DNA of 64,000 nucleotides from Aspidapion aeneum (GCA_963576565.1 OY755044.1:40073235-40137234), one strand, 5' to 3'. Shown: positions 1 through 11,462, counted from the first letter of the stretch. The notes: a model not told the origin generated them from the sequence alone. Numbers and translations: made by a program.

Positions 1-1265
1 ATGTGATAGAAATATGGCTAACCCTCCAGGGACGTCCGTATATTAGAGTCACTATCAAAACTTACCAAAAAAACATTTTTCTCAAATTCTTTGCAAACCG
101 AAGGTCTGTAAGATAGAATAAGGTAAAAAGTATTTTTTTTCCTCATAAGATTATTTTTTATTCAAAAATAGATAAAATATGTAACAAAAATTGATTATTT
201 TGATTATTTTTGAAACTTAATTTTTATAAGTACGCCCCTGGAGGCTTACCTCCGACATAAACCCTGCATTATATTATAGCTTTAAAAAGAAAATTATATT
301 TTTTACAATAAAGTATAATACATATTTTGTTCCAAAAAGTGTAGTTTTTGAGAAAATTGTATAAAACATGTTTTTTCGAAATAATCCGAATTTACGGACG
401 CCACTAACGAGTGACTTACTTTTTCTAACCTTATTAAAGGGAATTTTGATCTCCACAAAAAAGTATATTTCGCAATTTTCAATAAAAAGGTTAGTTTTCG
501 AGAAAATTAAATAAAACTAAAAAAAAGTGTTTTTTTTAGGGACATTTGGATTCAGCGGGCTCAAATTAGGGGGAAATGGTCTGTTGCTAAAAATAAATAT
601 GATTTGCTTCTAGAAAGAAAACGGAGAGCCTTTTCAAATTTTTTGTAGCATAAATCCAATGATCTCGTCTTTGGAGATTGTTGCATAAATCTAATTCTTT
701 GTTGCTAAGCATATGTCACTGGTAAAGAAAAATAGGTTAAATTCCTTGTATGCATTAAAACTTTTTTTAATTAATTCTCGCTCTCTAGGGAAGGGTGGGG
801 TGAGTTTGGCCACGGGGAGGTATTCGGCAAGGATTTTCGCAGTGATGGATCCTGGATTTCCTGGGGAGGCCAAAGTGCCAACAAACTATTTATTTTTGTG
901 GCTTTTAAAATTTTCCGCCAAAAGGTGTTGTAAAAAGAATGTTGTAAACTTAAGATTTTGTTAACAAATTTAAATAAATGTGGTTTTTGTCTAGAAGAGC
1001 GGGCTTTGCCTCCTGGATCCGCTACTGGATTTTCGGTAGCTATCATGTCAGTTTAATCGCATACGATTTTTACGATTTTCACGTGCCTGATCTAATATAC
1101 TACCGTAAAAAATATAATATATTTTAATAAAAACTTTTAGAATGAACATGTAGTATTGTGATTATGTGATCGCAAAAGAAATAAATATATTCAACTTTAT
1201 TATGACAGCACAATTATTTTTGTAATGTCCCCGCGCCCGCCGAGAGACTTTAATAACTAAACTCT
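1..1265. other. Intronic sequence, no gene seen
   Basis: No coding exon is recognisable here; the stretch lies upstream of the first calcium-channel exon and is presumably intron. Two loosely similar AT-rich segments, around 300-400 and 470-560, share the wording of an aaaaagg/gttagtttt/gagaaaatt block and may be copies of one old repeat. Open frames at 690-1046 have no recognisable domain. Confidence 0.5.
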
Positions 1266-2065
1266 CCCGATTTTAACGGGCGGCAGATAAAAGGTCGAAA
1301 GTACAAAAGGTCTACAGTACAAAAGGTCGAAAATACAAAAGGTCGAAAAAATAAGGTCGAAAATACAAAAGGTCGAAAGTACAAAAGGTCGAAAGTACAA
1401 AAGATCAAAAGTACAAAAGGTCGAAAGTACAAAAGGTCGAAAAACAAAAGGTCGAAAGTACAAAAAGTCGAAAATATAAAAGGTCGAAAGTACAAAAGGT
1501 CGAAAGTACAAACGGTCGAAAAAAATCGTTAATACAAAATATTAAAAATACCAATTTACCGTATCAAGTCGAATTGACCTGTCCAGTCGTGGTGGACCCG
1601 GGGCCGAGGATAGGTTAGGTTACTATCCCAACCTGACCCGGTTAGGTTAGTCTATCAAAAAAAAACTTTCCTAACAAAATCATGGTAGTTTTTTTTTGTA
1701 AACAAACCTAACCTGGACAGGTTGGGTTAGTAACCTAACCGGGTTAACTATCAACTATGTGGTGGACGCGGGGCCGAGGATAGGTTAGGTTACTATCCCA
1801 ACCTGACCCGGTTAGGTTAGTCTATTAAAAAAAAACTTTCCTGACGAAATCAGGGTAGTTTTTTTTGTAAACAAACCTAACCTGGTAAGGTTGGGTTAGT
1901 AACCTAATCGGGTTAACTATCAACTATCCTTGACCCCTGGACGGGCAATTCGACTTGATTCAATCCTTTATTTTTCGACCTTTTGTACTTTCGACCTTTT
2001 GTATTTTCGACCTTTTGTTTTTTGACCTTTTGTACTTTCGACCTTTTAACCGCCGCCCGATTTTA
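1266..2065. mobile_element. Foldback transposon with modular inverted arms and 10-bp target duplication
   Basis: The direct repeat CCCGATTTTA occurs at 1266-1275 and 2056-2065 and flanks a 780-bp element. The left arm begins with a GGGCGGC block followed by many copies of a 16-base unit (GGTCGAAAGTACAAAA). The right arm is the reverse complement (GACCTTTTGTACTTTC units, then a GCCGCC end). Inside the arms is a second inverted pair (AGTCGAATTG at about 1566, CAATTCGACTT at about 1947), then two tandem copies of a roughly 170-bp core that is itself rich in AGGTTAGG/CCTAACC inverted words. No transposase frame is present. A foldback structure with a 9-10 bp duplication is typical of FB or MULE-like elements; that class assignment is inference. 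Confidence 0.8.
1285..1517. repeat. Tandem 16-bp minisatellite, left arm of foldback element
   Basis: About 14 imperfect copies of AAGGTCGAAAGTACAA are arranged head to tail, with some units shortened. The long open frames on the minus strand here are by-products of the periodicity and are not genes. The complementary array lies at about 1970-2048. Confidence 0.9.
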
Positions 2066-2569
2066 TCTAGTGTGTTTCCTCTATATTTTTATATGTAATT
2101 ATTTTGAGTGCCAAGAAGGTACGAAAAAAAAATCTATAGGGAGTCTAATATTTCAGTTAACTTTTTTTGTTTTATAGTTTTGTAGCTCACGTGTTTATTT
2201 GTACTTTTAAGAATACTTTTTAAAATAAATATGTTTGCTATAATTCTGCCAGAAGTGAACTTCGATGCATTGTCCAAGGTGCCCCTAGTAACGGGGAGGG
2301 ATTAGACATTTGCAACCATAGCTTGCAACTTATTAAAACAAAAAACATTTTAATTACATAGCAGGAAAAAACAATTACTTATGAGCATTATTTTATAGGA
2401 AGATATGCTATTGGTATTAATTCGTGATGACTATTATGTATACAAAATATTTTTAAAAAATCTAAAGTGTCCAAATTCTCCTACTTTTTTTTATAAATAT
2501 CGAAACTTTCGAAATCTTTTTTTTATATAAGATTTAAAGTTAATTATGTGTTCGTTTTTTATATTTCAG
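2066..2569. other. Intron before channel exon
   Basis: AT-rich sequence without recognisable genes. It ends in a pyrimidine-rich stretch and a TTTCAG acceptor at 2564-2569, immediately before the exon. Confidence 0.6.
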
Positions 2570-2662
2570 GTTATTTCGTTAGAAGGGTGGACAGAAATCA
2601 TGTACTACGTTCAAGATGGTCACAGTTTTTGGGACTGGATATATTTTGTTTTGTTAATTGTG
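2570..2662 (+). CDS. Ca-alpha1T: T-type calcium channel exon: domain I pore loop and start of S6
   Basis: The exon encodes 31 residues beginning [14 protein letters not shown] and ending [12 protein letters not shown] is the domain I selectivity-filter motif of T-type channels, carrying the first glutamate of the EEDD ring, and IYFVLLI begins segment S6. It is bounded by TTTCAG and GTAAGT, in phase 0 at both ends. The encoded protein is a plasma-membrane, low-voltage-activated calcium channel. The next exon (5313) continues S6 with no gap in reading phase. The match to the family is strong and I see no damage. The assignment to T-type rather than L- or N-type rests on this exon plus the following exon's [21 protein letters not shown] segment, which is T-type in character. 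Confidence 0.94.
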
Positions 2663-2691
2663 GTAAGTTTTTGTTACTATATGCTACTACC

Positions 2692-3300
2692 ATGTCGGTT
2701 TAGAACGTTTTTCTACGTTGTCCGATGCCTATTCTCCACCTTCTTCGCTCCTGACAATCATCTTCTGTCAGGCTTTTTTGACTGATTGAGTATTGCCATT
2801 CTAGTTTAGGACGCCCTCTTTTTCTGCTCCCTATTGGTTGCCATTCTAGGACCTGCTTTGGTAATTTTTTGTCGTTCATCCGTTGCACATGGCCGTACCA
2901 TATCAGTTTCCTTTTAGTGATGTCATCCGTTAAGCTTCCCTCGATTCCCATTCGTTCTTTAATGATTTCATTTCTTATATGATCTGTTCTGGATATTCTC
3001 ATTGATGTTCTTATTGGATCCATTTGTATTTTACTGATACACGAAAAGTATCTATTCCACACAACAGCGTGCTTTTCACCATTGTTTCATATATGTTAAA
3101 TTTTACATTGTTAATCTCTCTGCTCCATAAAATACTGACTGTGAAGACATCCAATAACCTTTTATGCTTTTACTATTCTTTTTTCCAGCTTTTTACAGTC
3201 TGTTCCTATCTTATCAAATGTGACACCCAAGTATATGGAGATATTGTTTATCCATTGTCTACTTCTAACTCATTGATTCGTTTGCAATACATAAGTGTTT
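2692..3300 (-). mobile_element. 5'-truncated 3' end of an RTE-like LINE
   Basis: The minus-strand frame at 2700-3062 encodes the carboxy-terminal part of a LINE polyprotein, recognisable by the block KLIWYGHVQRMNDKKLPKQV and the basic RKRGRPKLEW tail. The same sequence occurs at 42969-43630 in a longer copy, and similarity ends at about 3300, so this copy is 5'-truncated. It contains frameshifts. Its 3' end lies only about 29 bp downstream of the GT donor at 2663, so it inserted almost next to a calcium-channel exon without destroying the donor. Confidence 0.85.
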
Positions 3301-3659
3301 GTTATCCAGACAAAAAACAAGACGGACAAAACACATTTTAATTGTAAATCGTTTATGCTCAACCAACCTAAAAAATTCATTACACGAGGAAATAACGCAA
3401 ATAAAAAATATATATCTATATTAAATATTCGTAACTGTTAATTACAAATCTATGTAAACATATAAACTTTAATTATTTAATTTGAAGTATTTACCAAATG
3501 ATAATTTAATGAACCTCTTTAGCGTTATCACATATAATTATGAATATATATTTGCAAACAATATAATAATACAATACAATATCCATTTATTTCATAATTC
3601 ACAAAATTAGGAATAACACCGACCGACCGACTTTTAAAATTTCCTTTCTTAATTATCGA

Positions 3660-4160
3660 TTGCTTTTGTTTGTTGCACCGAGCAAAAATCTCCTCTCGTT
3701 AAGATGCGACAACCTTGTGACCCAATCAGGCAATGCCGTTGTTTCAACCAACCAAATTTTTAAACTATGGAAAAACAACAACACACAGTCTCAAAATAGT
3801 TTTGTCAAAAGCCATCAATTTTCCTGTCAAATTGCCTTTAAAATGTATTTAAAAAAATGAAAGTTCTTGAATTTTTGGAAGAATAACTGGAAGATGATAA
3901 AATCGAGATGGTGATACTCAATTTTGTAGAATTTGGGTGTCCTCGTCGCGTCGGTGCAACCAAAGGAATAAGGGCCCATCGCATCGATTGCTTTAATTTT
4001 AAGCATGCCTTATTTTTAAATTTGTTGCACCTTGTGACCAAATTAAGCAACGCCGCTGTTTCAATCAACTAAATTTTTAAACTATGAAAAAACAACAACA
4101 ACACCCAGTACGTCCTAAAATGGTTTTGTCATAACCTATCAATTTTTTTTGCAGTTTTTA
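3660..4160. repeat. Unclassified repeat present twice
   Basis: A segment around 3665-3845 (TTGTTGCACC, then GTTTCAACCAACC, then AAACAACAACACAC) is repeated in diverged form at about 4019-4160. No terminal repeats or coding capacity are recognised. It belongs to the same interval as the next repeat pair, so both may be parts of one degraded element. Confidence 0.55.
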
Positions 4161-4164
4161 TTTA

Positions 4165-4462
4165 AAAAAAAACATGTTTCTCTATTTACTTAAAAAAACA
4201 CAAAATTCACTTTAATGACAACACACTGCTCATTTGTAGGTATTGTCAGTTGCTATGGCTATGCCAGACGGGCAACATTATGTGACAGCGTCTTATCTTT
4301 AAGCAGCTCTTAAGGAACAGTAAAGTCACGAAAAAAGGTTACTTAATTTTAACAACTAAGGAAGGAATAAGTGTGCCTTTAATTTCGGTGCAACGAAATT
4401 TTACGAAATAAGGTATTTTTTAGGCTAAGAAACGGGGAAAAAAGTCGGTGCGACGGGCCCTA
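4165..4462. repeat. Unclassified direct repeat, copy 1
   Basis: About 300 bp containing CTCATTTGTAGGTATTGTCA, an AAGCAGCTCTTAAGGAA block and a GGTGCAACGAAATTTTACGA block. It is repeated at 4815-5130 with scattered substitutions and small indels. No protein signature is seen. Confidence 0.7.
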
Positions 4463-4814
4463 AGAGTTATAGTGAAATTAGGGTAAAGTGTAAAGGGCGA
4501 AATGAAAATCGTCTTGCATGCATGCATGCAGTGCAGTTTAATTTAAATGCAAGGGTTTTATTACAAGGATCAGTCCTATCCTACCCTTAGCGCTGTCCCT
4601 ACCAGGCTGTGAACAACAGTTAACCCGAAAATCAGACAACTTTACTATTATAAAAAGTAGAAGAGAGAAGTTTATTTAGATTATTTTTATTCCTACAAAT
4701 CCTTTTGTAATCGATATATAGGTATATTTTTTCACAAAAACATTGTGTCAAAAGAACCAAAATCTAGCCTTATCTTTTGCAACAAGTTATTTTAAGATTT
4801 TTTTCGCAGTTTTA

Positions 4815-5130
4815 ATTAAAAAAAAATATGTTTCTTAATTTATTTACTCTCAAAACACAAAAAGACACCTTCACTTTAATCACAACACTCTGCTCATTTG
4901 TAGGTATTGTCAGTTGCTATGGCTATGCTAGACAAGTAATATTATGTGACCAGCATCTTATCTTTAAGCAGCTCTTAAGGAAGAGTAAAGTCACGATAAA
5001 AGGTGACTTAATTTTAACAACACTAAGGAAGGAATAAGTCGGCTTTTAATTTTGGTGCAACGAAATTTTACGAAATAAGGTATTCTTTAAGCTAGGAAAC
5101 GGAAAAAAAAGCCGGTGAGATCGGCCCTTA
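4815..5130. repeat. Unclassified direct repeat, copy 2
   Basis: Second copy of the roughly 300-bp repeat at 4165-4462, in the same orientation with the same block order. The two copies are separated by about 350 bp of unrelated AT-rich sequence. Confidence 0.7.
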
Positions 5131-5312
5131 AATAAATCAATAACTTTTTAGTAAATTATTTAATTAGTGTCGATCTAAAGCCCAAAAAAATTTATTGTGT
5201 TCATTATTTAAAGATTTAAGGCCCCTATAATATCCTGGTGGTACCGGGCGTTGAACCCGCATATTGATCGGTTTGATGTAGGGGGTACATTTAAAAATAA
5301 TATTGCTTTCAG

Positions 5313-5524
5313 ATTGGTTCCTTCTTTATGATCAACCTTTGCCTGGTCGTCATCGCTACTCAGTTCTCGGAAACGAAGAAACGCGAGATGGAACGAATGC
5401 GACTCGAACGTGCCCGATTCCAAAGCTCGAGCACGCTTGCGTCATCGACCAATAACAGCGAACCTACGACCTGTTATGCCGAGATTGTCAAATATATTGC
5501 TCATCTCTGGAGGCGGAGTAAACG
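5313..5524 (+). CDS. Ca-alpha1T: T-type calcium channel exon: domain I S6 and start of I-II linker
   Basis: After a TTTCAG acceptor the frame reads [20 protein letters not shown], which is the classic T-type S6. It continues into the charged proximal linker ([17 protein letters not shown]), with the STLAS and [15 protein letters not shown] motifs that mark the linker start in T-type channels. The exon joins in phase 0 to the exon ending at 2662. It ends in phase 2 at a GTAGGT donor (5525), and the split codon is completed by the exon at 9875. No frame damage is seen. Confidence 0.95.
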
Positions 5525-6124
5525 GTAGGTATCTAGCTATGGTACTTGTGCAAAGAGTTGTAAAATTTCCAGAAATATATTTTCGGAAATCTTTCCTGAA
5601 ACATATGAAATATTAAATAAATAAGAAAAAAGGCAATATTTATTTATAAAAATCATAATAAAACACCGGAAAAAACAGAAGGCTTATACATAAACACAAA
5701 TAAATGGTTATTCTTTAAACAAATAAACAGAAATGCATTTAAAAATTCACTAAACATCGACACTCTCAAAAAATCAGAAATAAACTTCTTAAAAAATATA
5801 CTTTATTACGTATTACACGTATTATAATATATAAAATTATTTTCTACCGAATAATTATACATATACGTAATATTTCAATACTCCCTGTTACCTATTTACA
5901 CAATGGTTGGCGTTTGATGCAAACATTCAGAAATAAAGGTACGAAAAATGCACAGATACGAAATTTACATAGATAGAGTTTTTGTCAACTGTACGCCGAT
6001 GATTTGACGTAACGAATACAAGAATAAAATAATATTCATGCGTAAAAGTATAACCAATCAGGACATTTTATCTTAAGTACCGCAAAAAGGATAGACTTAT
6101 ACCCGTTGATATTGCTATTTCAAA
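5525..6124. other. Intron, no gene seen
   Basis: AT-rich intron sequence between the channel exon and the antisense LINE. No coding similarity, terminal repeats or structured RNA is recognised. Confidence 0.5.
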
Positions 6125-6176
6125 TATATATATATTTTTTTTTACGGTTAAGCGCACTTGCAAGGAGATATCCCTA

Positions 6177-7897
6177 TCACGCCCGAGAAGCGGCCAGTGC
6201 GCGGAAATGTTGGTGTGTGTTGTTTTTGAAACGGTTCAGGTTGTAACCTGCAGGGAGTTTATTCCACAACGATGCTGATCTCCAGAGATATGAATTCTGA
6301 TATAATGAGGTTCTTGGTGCCTCTATTTTGACAATAAATTGATGGTTACCGTCTGTTTGACGTGTTCGCCTAGTAGATGCTACTCCCGGGGGGACCATAC
6401 GTGCCAACTCTTCAGAGCATTTTCCGTGATAATACCTGTAGAAGAGAGATAGATCGCCCACAGTTCTTCGATGTTCGAGACTATCAAAGCTACGGGTAAG
6501 TGCGGGGTCATTGATCAGCTTGATACGGTGTTCAAAAGCATTAAGGTATGTTTGGGTGCCGCACTCCATATATGTGAGCAGTACTCCATAGTTGGTCGAA
6601 TCTGGGCTTTGTAGAATGTCAGCAGTTGGCTTGGTGTATACAGATGTCTTGTACGAAATAGCACCCCAAGCTTTTGGGACGCCCTTTTAGCTATATCTGC
6701 CACGTGACTGTGCCAAGACATGTTGGTCTCTGCAGTGACTCCTAAAATGTTCAACTGGCTCTGCAATGTGACAGCACTTCCAGATAGCATGATGTTTGGC
6801 TCACCGGTGCTGGTCTTTTTTGAAAACAGGGCTACTTGGGTTTTCTGCGCGTTGAACTGTACAAGGTTTTTGTTGCCCCAGTCCTCTATTATCTCCAGGT
6901 CGTTATTTATCTGCGATATTTGAGTTAGTCTAAGATGATGGAATTCACGTGCGGATAGACACTGAGTGGGTGGTATGACTGAGGAGACTACATTGCCATC
7001 ATCTGCAAAGCAGTAAAGTGGATTTACTGTTTTATCTATGAGGTCATTTAGGTAAATCAGAAAAAGTGTTGGCGAAAGGATTGTTCCCTGTGGCACACCA
7101 GCATTTATTTGGTAAAAGTTGGAGTTCCGGCCATCCAGTGCAACACAAATGGATCTATCCTTAAGGTAACTTTTAAACCAAGTGCAAAGTTTCGGCGACA
7201 ATCCCATTGCTTTGAGCTTGTTGAGCAGATTTTCATGCCAGACTTTATCGAATGCTTTAGATATATCTAAGGCAATTGTTCTTGTTTCGCCCCGTAACTC
7301 AATCGCTTTTTGCCATAAGTGAGTGACGTATGTAAGTAAATCGCCAGTTGACCTATATTTTCGAAATCCGTATTGCTTGTCGTTGATAATTTTGTACTTT
7401 TTCAAGTACTTGGTTAGGTGATTGTTCACAACTCTTTCCATTACTTTTGATATCACCGGAAGTAGAGCAATTGGTCTTAACGGATCTGTCTTTTTTCCTT
7501 TCTTTGGAATAGGTTGTACTGCGGCAGACTTCCATGATGATGGATATACCCCTTGCCTGTAAGATAAATTGAATAATTTAGCGAAAGTTGGGGTGAGTTC
7601 GTTAGCACAATTTTTGAGTACTATCGCAGGAATGCCATCTGAACCCATTGCTTTGTTTGTATCCAACTTTTTAAGGGATTTTCGTATTTCTCTGTGACAA
7701 AAGGGTACCTCTGGCATACTCTGGGAAACCCTTTCAATGAACGGTGGAGTTTTTCCATTTGGCACTGTTAGGTTTGAGTTGTAGGAAAAGATTTTGGCCA
7801 GCATATTGGCTTTTTCCTCTGATGTTGTGGCTAAGTGAGTATTTTTATCTTGGTGGAATGGATGACTTGGTGAAGTTTGATCCAACAGCTTTTGCAA
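6177..7897 (-). pseudogene. LINE reverse transcriptase, broken near the C terminus
   Basis: The 460-residue frame (7897-6515) has an essentially complete reverse transcriptase: GSDGIPAIVLK, RPIALLPVISKVMERV, YGFRKYRST, ALDISKAFDKVWH (motif A), NAGVPQGTILSPTLF (motif B), and FADDGNVV where the catalytic FADD of motif C lies. Thumb-region residues follow. A frameshift around 6540 moves the C-terminal domain to a second frame (6569-6177). It belongs to the LINE at 6125-9250. Confidence 0.88.
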
Positions 7898-9180
7898 GAG
7901 ACCAAAAGGACCTAGAACTACTTGGACAATTCAGCAACCTGTTTTTTATTATTTGATTGTATGTTTCTTTGGCGGCGTCAATAGTAATTTTGCAACTATT
8001 TCTGGCTTCTATAAATTCTGTGTGGTTTTGAGCGGTTTGTTGTCGTTTCCAAAGGTTATATGCTCTGTGTTTTTTCTGTACAGCCGTTTGACACTGGCTG
8101 TTGAACCAAGGTTTTGCATTTGTTCTGCGTTTTATTGTATGTGGGATATATGCATCCATTCCAGATAAGATTACTTTTGTTATTTCATTACAGCAAATAG
8201 TGGGATCAGCTGTTTTAAAGCAAACCTCTTGCCATGGAAAATCCAGGTAAAACTGTTTAAGGTCATTCCAGTTTGCCGATTTATAGTGCCACATTTTACG
8301 AGGAAGTGGTTGTTGGCTTGGTGGTATGAGCATTTCGCACTTTGTTATTATAAGTTTATGATCGGATGAACCAAGTGGGGGATCTACTTGAATTGTGTAC
8401 GAGTCAGGATTTGTAGTTAGGAACAAGTCTAAAAGCGCTGCAAATTCACCCCTTTCTGAGATACGGGTAGGTTCATCGACAAGCTGCGTTAGACCACAAC
8501 TTATGGCAAAAGCTTCTGCTTCCCTGCCTTCATTATCTGTTTTGTTGTGGTGTTTTAGTCAGGGTATATTGTGGACGTTGAAATCGCCTAAAAAACATTT
8601 CGGCATGTGGATAGTCAGACTGTATACTATCACAGTTTTCGGATAATGTGGCGAAAAAGTTTTGGTACTCGGTGTTACTTGGCGGTCGGTAGAGGCAGCA
8701 GATGAACTTGGTCGATGACTTTGCGGTGAATTTTAGCCATATGATATCGAGGTTTGCTGGTTCTAGCTTCTCCTCTCGATGACATGAAAGGTCATTTTTA
8801 ATGTACACACAGATCCCAAAATTATGTCGAAATCGGTGGTGTAGGTCATAGCCGGGATAAAGATAGCTCACAATAGGTGATGCAGAACTGATTTTAGTTT
8901 CAGTGAGAACAAGGATGTCAGGTCTTTGTTCTTCAAGATGTTGGTGAACTGAATTCATGTTGGTACTTAATCCTCTTATATTGCTAAAATCAATTCTGAG
9001 TTGAGTTTTTGGTCTGCTTTTAATATCTTTGCATGAAGGACCCCCAGGATCACCCGACGCCCGGAGATCCGAGTGGTCGGGTATTTTACCTCCGGAATAT
9101 TTTGATCCTGGAGGCGCCATCATGCTATCTGTTACTAATTGTTGGAACCGGACTGCCAGCGCAGTAGCGTGGTATCTCAC
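7845..9180 (-). pseudogene. LINE endonuclease region, broken
   Basis: The frame from 9180 contains the N-terminal endonuclease signature (FSNIRGLSTNMNSV, then DILVLTETKIS) and CCLYRPPS, typical of exonuclease-endonuclease-phosphatase folds in CR1/jockey elements. A frameshift and an in-frame stop near 8570-8600 separate it from the downstream piece (8426-7845), which carries the conserved SSDHKLI end of the endonuclease and a linker. A further frameshift near 7855 leads into the reverse transcriptase. The enzyme would nick target DNA for target-primed reverse transcription; this copy cannot make an intact protein. Confidence 0.85.
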
Positions 9181-9250
9181 CGGTCGACGCCCAATGAGTA
9201 AAAGCGTCTACCACCTACCATATATATGCATGCATTTTGCATAAAGACCC

Positions 9251-9874
9251 CAAGGCCCTCATGTTTGCATCATGAATGGGCAGTTACCGTGGGTATTGAA
9301 ATATTATGTATATGTATTTATATCGATAAGGAATTTCCCTACAAGCTCGGGACTTCCCCGTAGAAATGCGATATTGCCAATAAGTTGGTGCATCCTAAAA
9401 CTCGTTATATTCACTATATGTGTTTGTAAAAATTATTCTATAGTAAGTTTAATGCTTATAGGGTTACAAAGTATGAAAGATATATTAATGAACATCGCGT
9501 TTGAACTGTTAATGACAAGATTTAAGTATTTTTTTAAATATTTTCAATATTCCCAATATTCCCAATGTGTCCAATATTTACGAGACACATTCGGAAATTT
9601 CCAATATTTCAATTTACATTACTAATGGTACCTACTCTACGAAAACAGATGATTTTTTATTCTTCTCTTTTTTATATTTATTATTATTATTATTATTATA
9701 TTAGTATGTATTTCAGTTAAAAAACCTAGAGGGATTGGGATGTTGTCATAGATTTAAAGAATAACAGAACTCATAATTCTGATTAAAATTCCGCAAAGAT
9801 ATTATTTCAATAAAACTTTCATGCACCGTTGTGGATAACGATAAAATAATGATTTATTTTAGTGGTATTTTTAG
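9251..9874. other. Intron with AT-rich simple repeats
   Basis: No gene is recognised. It contains a TATT/CCCAATATT-rich stretch (about 9535-9615) and a (TTA)n microsatellite at about 9675-9700. It ends in the TTTTTAG acceptor before the next channel exon. Confidence 0.5.
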
Positions 9875-10010
9875 GAGACTTCTTAAGAAAATCCGATTGT
9901 ACAGGGTGAGACAGGAGCTAAGGAGAGATAAGAAAATAAATGCAGGAGAGACATTAAGACTAAATTACACCAGAAGACACCATCCAAATTGTCCTAGGTT
10001 AAGAACAAAT
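9875..10010 (+). CDS. Ca-alpha1T: T-type calcium channel exon: basic I-II linker segment
   Basis: The 136-bp exon has a TTTTTAG acceptor and a GTTAGT donor. It starts in phase 2, so its first base completes the split arginine codon of the exon ending at 5524, and the frame continues as RLLKKIRLYRVRQELRRDKK, then a segment ending RRHHPNCPRLRTN. This very basic linker just after S6 resembles the proximal I-II linker (gating-brake region) of invertebrate T-type channels. The length is 1 modulo 3, so it ends in phase 0, as the exon at 40533 needs. The phase agreement on both sides is strong internal evidence. The exact exon boundaries are inferred. Confidence 0.85.
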
Positions 10011-10576
10011 GTTAGTTTCGTAAGTACAATTAATCTCTTTCAGAAATCTGTATTTAAGTTTACGTAGCTTACTCAAACTTTAACCACTACACAAAGTTAG
10101 ACAAAGGAAGAGGAGTAAACTCCACGCATAGACTTTATACACTAGAGAAAATAAGGTGATAAAATACGGCTTATGCCTCGTTTTTAGTACAGGTATCATG
10201 ACGGAATAAATTCGTTATCTTGTGCATGCAGAAGAGTCTTTTGTGCTTTTAAGTTATGGGTTTAAAAATTCTCATAATTTTAAACATTAGAAAAAGTAAA
10301 ATTTTTTTAAAAATTGTTAAAATTTTTAAATATTTTCAAATTTTTTAATGTTAAAGTTGGTTGCGCCTTTACACGAATCGTCAAATGTGTTAAATGATAA
10401 GCGCTTCAATGCTATAGGTTTTTCAACTTTTTGAATTACTTAATACTTTTACGATCTGGTTTACTTTACGGAACTATTCAGATTTACCTCCCCTACCTCT
10501 GCTCAGAACGGATTTAGAGCAGTCGGATTGATTGGATTTAAATACCGAACGTACCTTTTAATTCTTAGTGTTCCTT

Positions 10577-10868
10577 TTTCGGGTAGACAGGATTTCGGTA
10601 ACTGCGCATGCGTCAGTTTTGGTGGTTTTGGAACACTCTCAGTTACGTCACTACATTATTTGACAATTTTCAAAAATTTAAGGTTATTTTCATTATTTTT
10701 CTCTTAAAAACTAGTTGATCGGTTGAAAATTTATGAAATTGCGACTTCAATTTGTAGTTTTTCTAAAATTAATTGTGTACATTTATTGTGGACACCATAA
10801 AAAGTATTAAATGACATCTATAAACTACTCTTAACTGTATTACCAAATTATAAAGAAAAATACAAGTA
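10577..10868. repeat. Interspersed repeat, left part of copy A
   Basis: The block starting CGGGTAGACAGGATTTCGGT with ACTGCGCATGCGTCAG occurs here, at about 12133 and at about 12528. Copy A is split by the MITE at 10869-11460 and resumes at 11463. The uninterrupted version is 12528-13060. No protein signature is seen; it looks like a non-autonomous element or a rearranged family of them. Confidence 0.75.
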
Positions 10869-11460
10869 CCGTCAAACGGGGTGGATCGGGACGATTTTCA
10901 GATATTTTTCAAAATAACTTTTTTTCTAAAAAAGCTCTAGACTTCACACCACCGCCAAAAGATAGCTTACCGTTGGAGCTTTGACATGACATGTCACACA
11001 TATCTGTCACTTTGACAGGTGATTTTATATATTTGTTTTAGTGGGTGTCCCGATTGACCCCGCAAATGGGGTCAATCGGGACATCCCATTTTTTTCAGTG
11101 TTAAGGCTCGATTAGCCCCTGTCATGGAGTCAATCGGAACAGAAAAGGTTAAAAAAATTATTTTGCAAAAAAAAAACCGGAAAAAAAAACTTTAAAAATA
11201 AGCCAGAAAACGAGGTTCATTCATAAAACTGAAAAAAAACCGCGAAAATTTTGTTGGTTTTTTTGCGTGCTGCTCCATTCAAAAAGCTAAAGCGAACTGG
11301 CCGGCCACTTGCAGAAACGTGTTCAGTAAGATATCGCCTATGAGTTTTGAATATTATTGAACCTAAAAACATTGCCCTTGAGATACAGGGGCCATTTAAA
11401 TAGCAAAAAACAGGTTTTGTCCCGATTGACCCCGCTGTCCCGATCCACCCCGTTTGACGG
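10869..11460. mobile_element. 592-bp TA-flanked non-autonomous DNA transposon
   Basis: Perfect terminal inverted repeats of at least 23 bp begin CCGTCAAACGGGGTGGATCG at both ends, with TA on each side (10867-10868 and 11461-11462). Internal copies of the CCCGATTGACCCCGC word stand around 11050-11090 and 11420-11435. It interrupts a repeat whose uninterrupted copy at about 12800-12815 serves as an approximate empty site. A TA target duplication points to Tc1/mariner or another TA-specific superfamily. No transposase frame is seen. Confidence 0.85.
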
Positions 11461-11462
11461 TA

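Larger units (their letters stand above)
6125..9250 (-). mobile_element. Near-complete decayed CR1/jockey-type LINE
   Basis: The element runs right to left: an apurinic endonuclease domain (from about 9180), a linker, a reverse transcriptase (7897-6515) and a carboxy-terminal domain (to 6177). Its 3' end lies near 6125, next to a short TA/poly-T stretch. The reading frame is broken several times: near 8600 (frameshift and stop), 7855 and 6545. This is a dead copy in the intron, antisense to the channel gene. The exact clade (CR1, L2 or jockey) cannot be fixed by eye, and the 5' end is approximate. Confidence 0.85.

Noticed and set aside
1250..1511. Minus-strand open frames repeating FRPFVLSTF
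   Set aside because: Produced by the 16-bp tandem repeat of the foldback arm; no gene.
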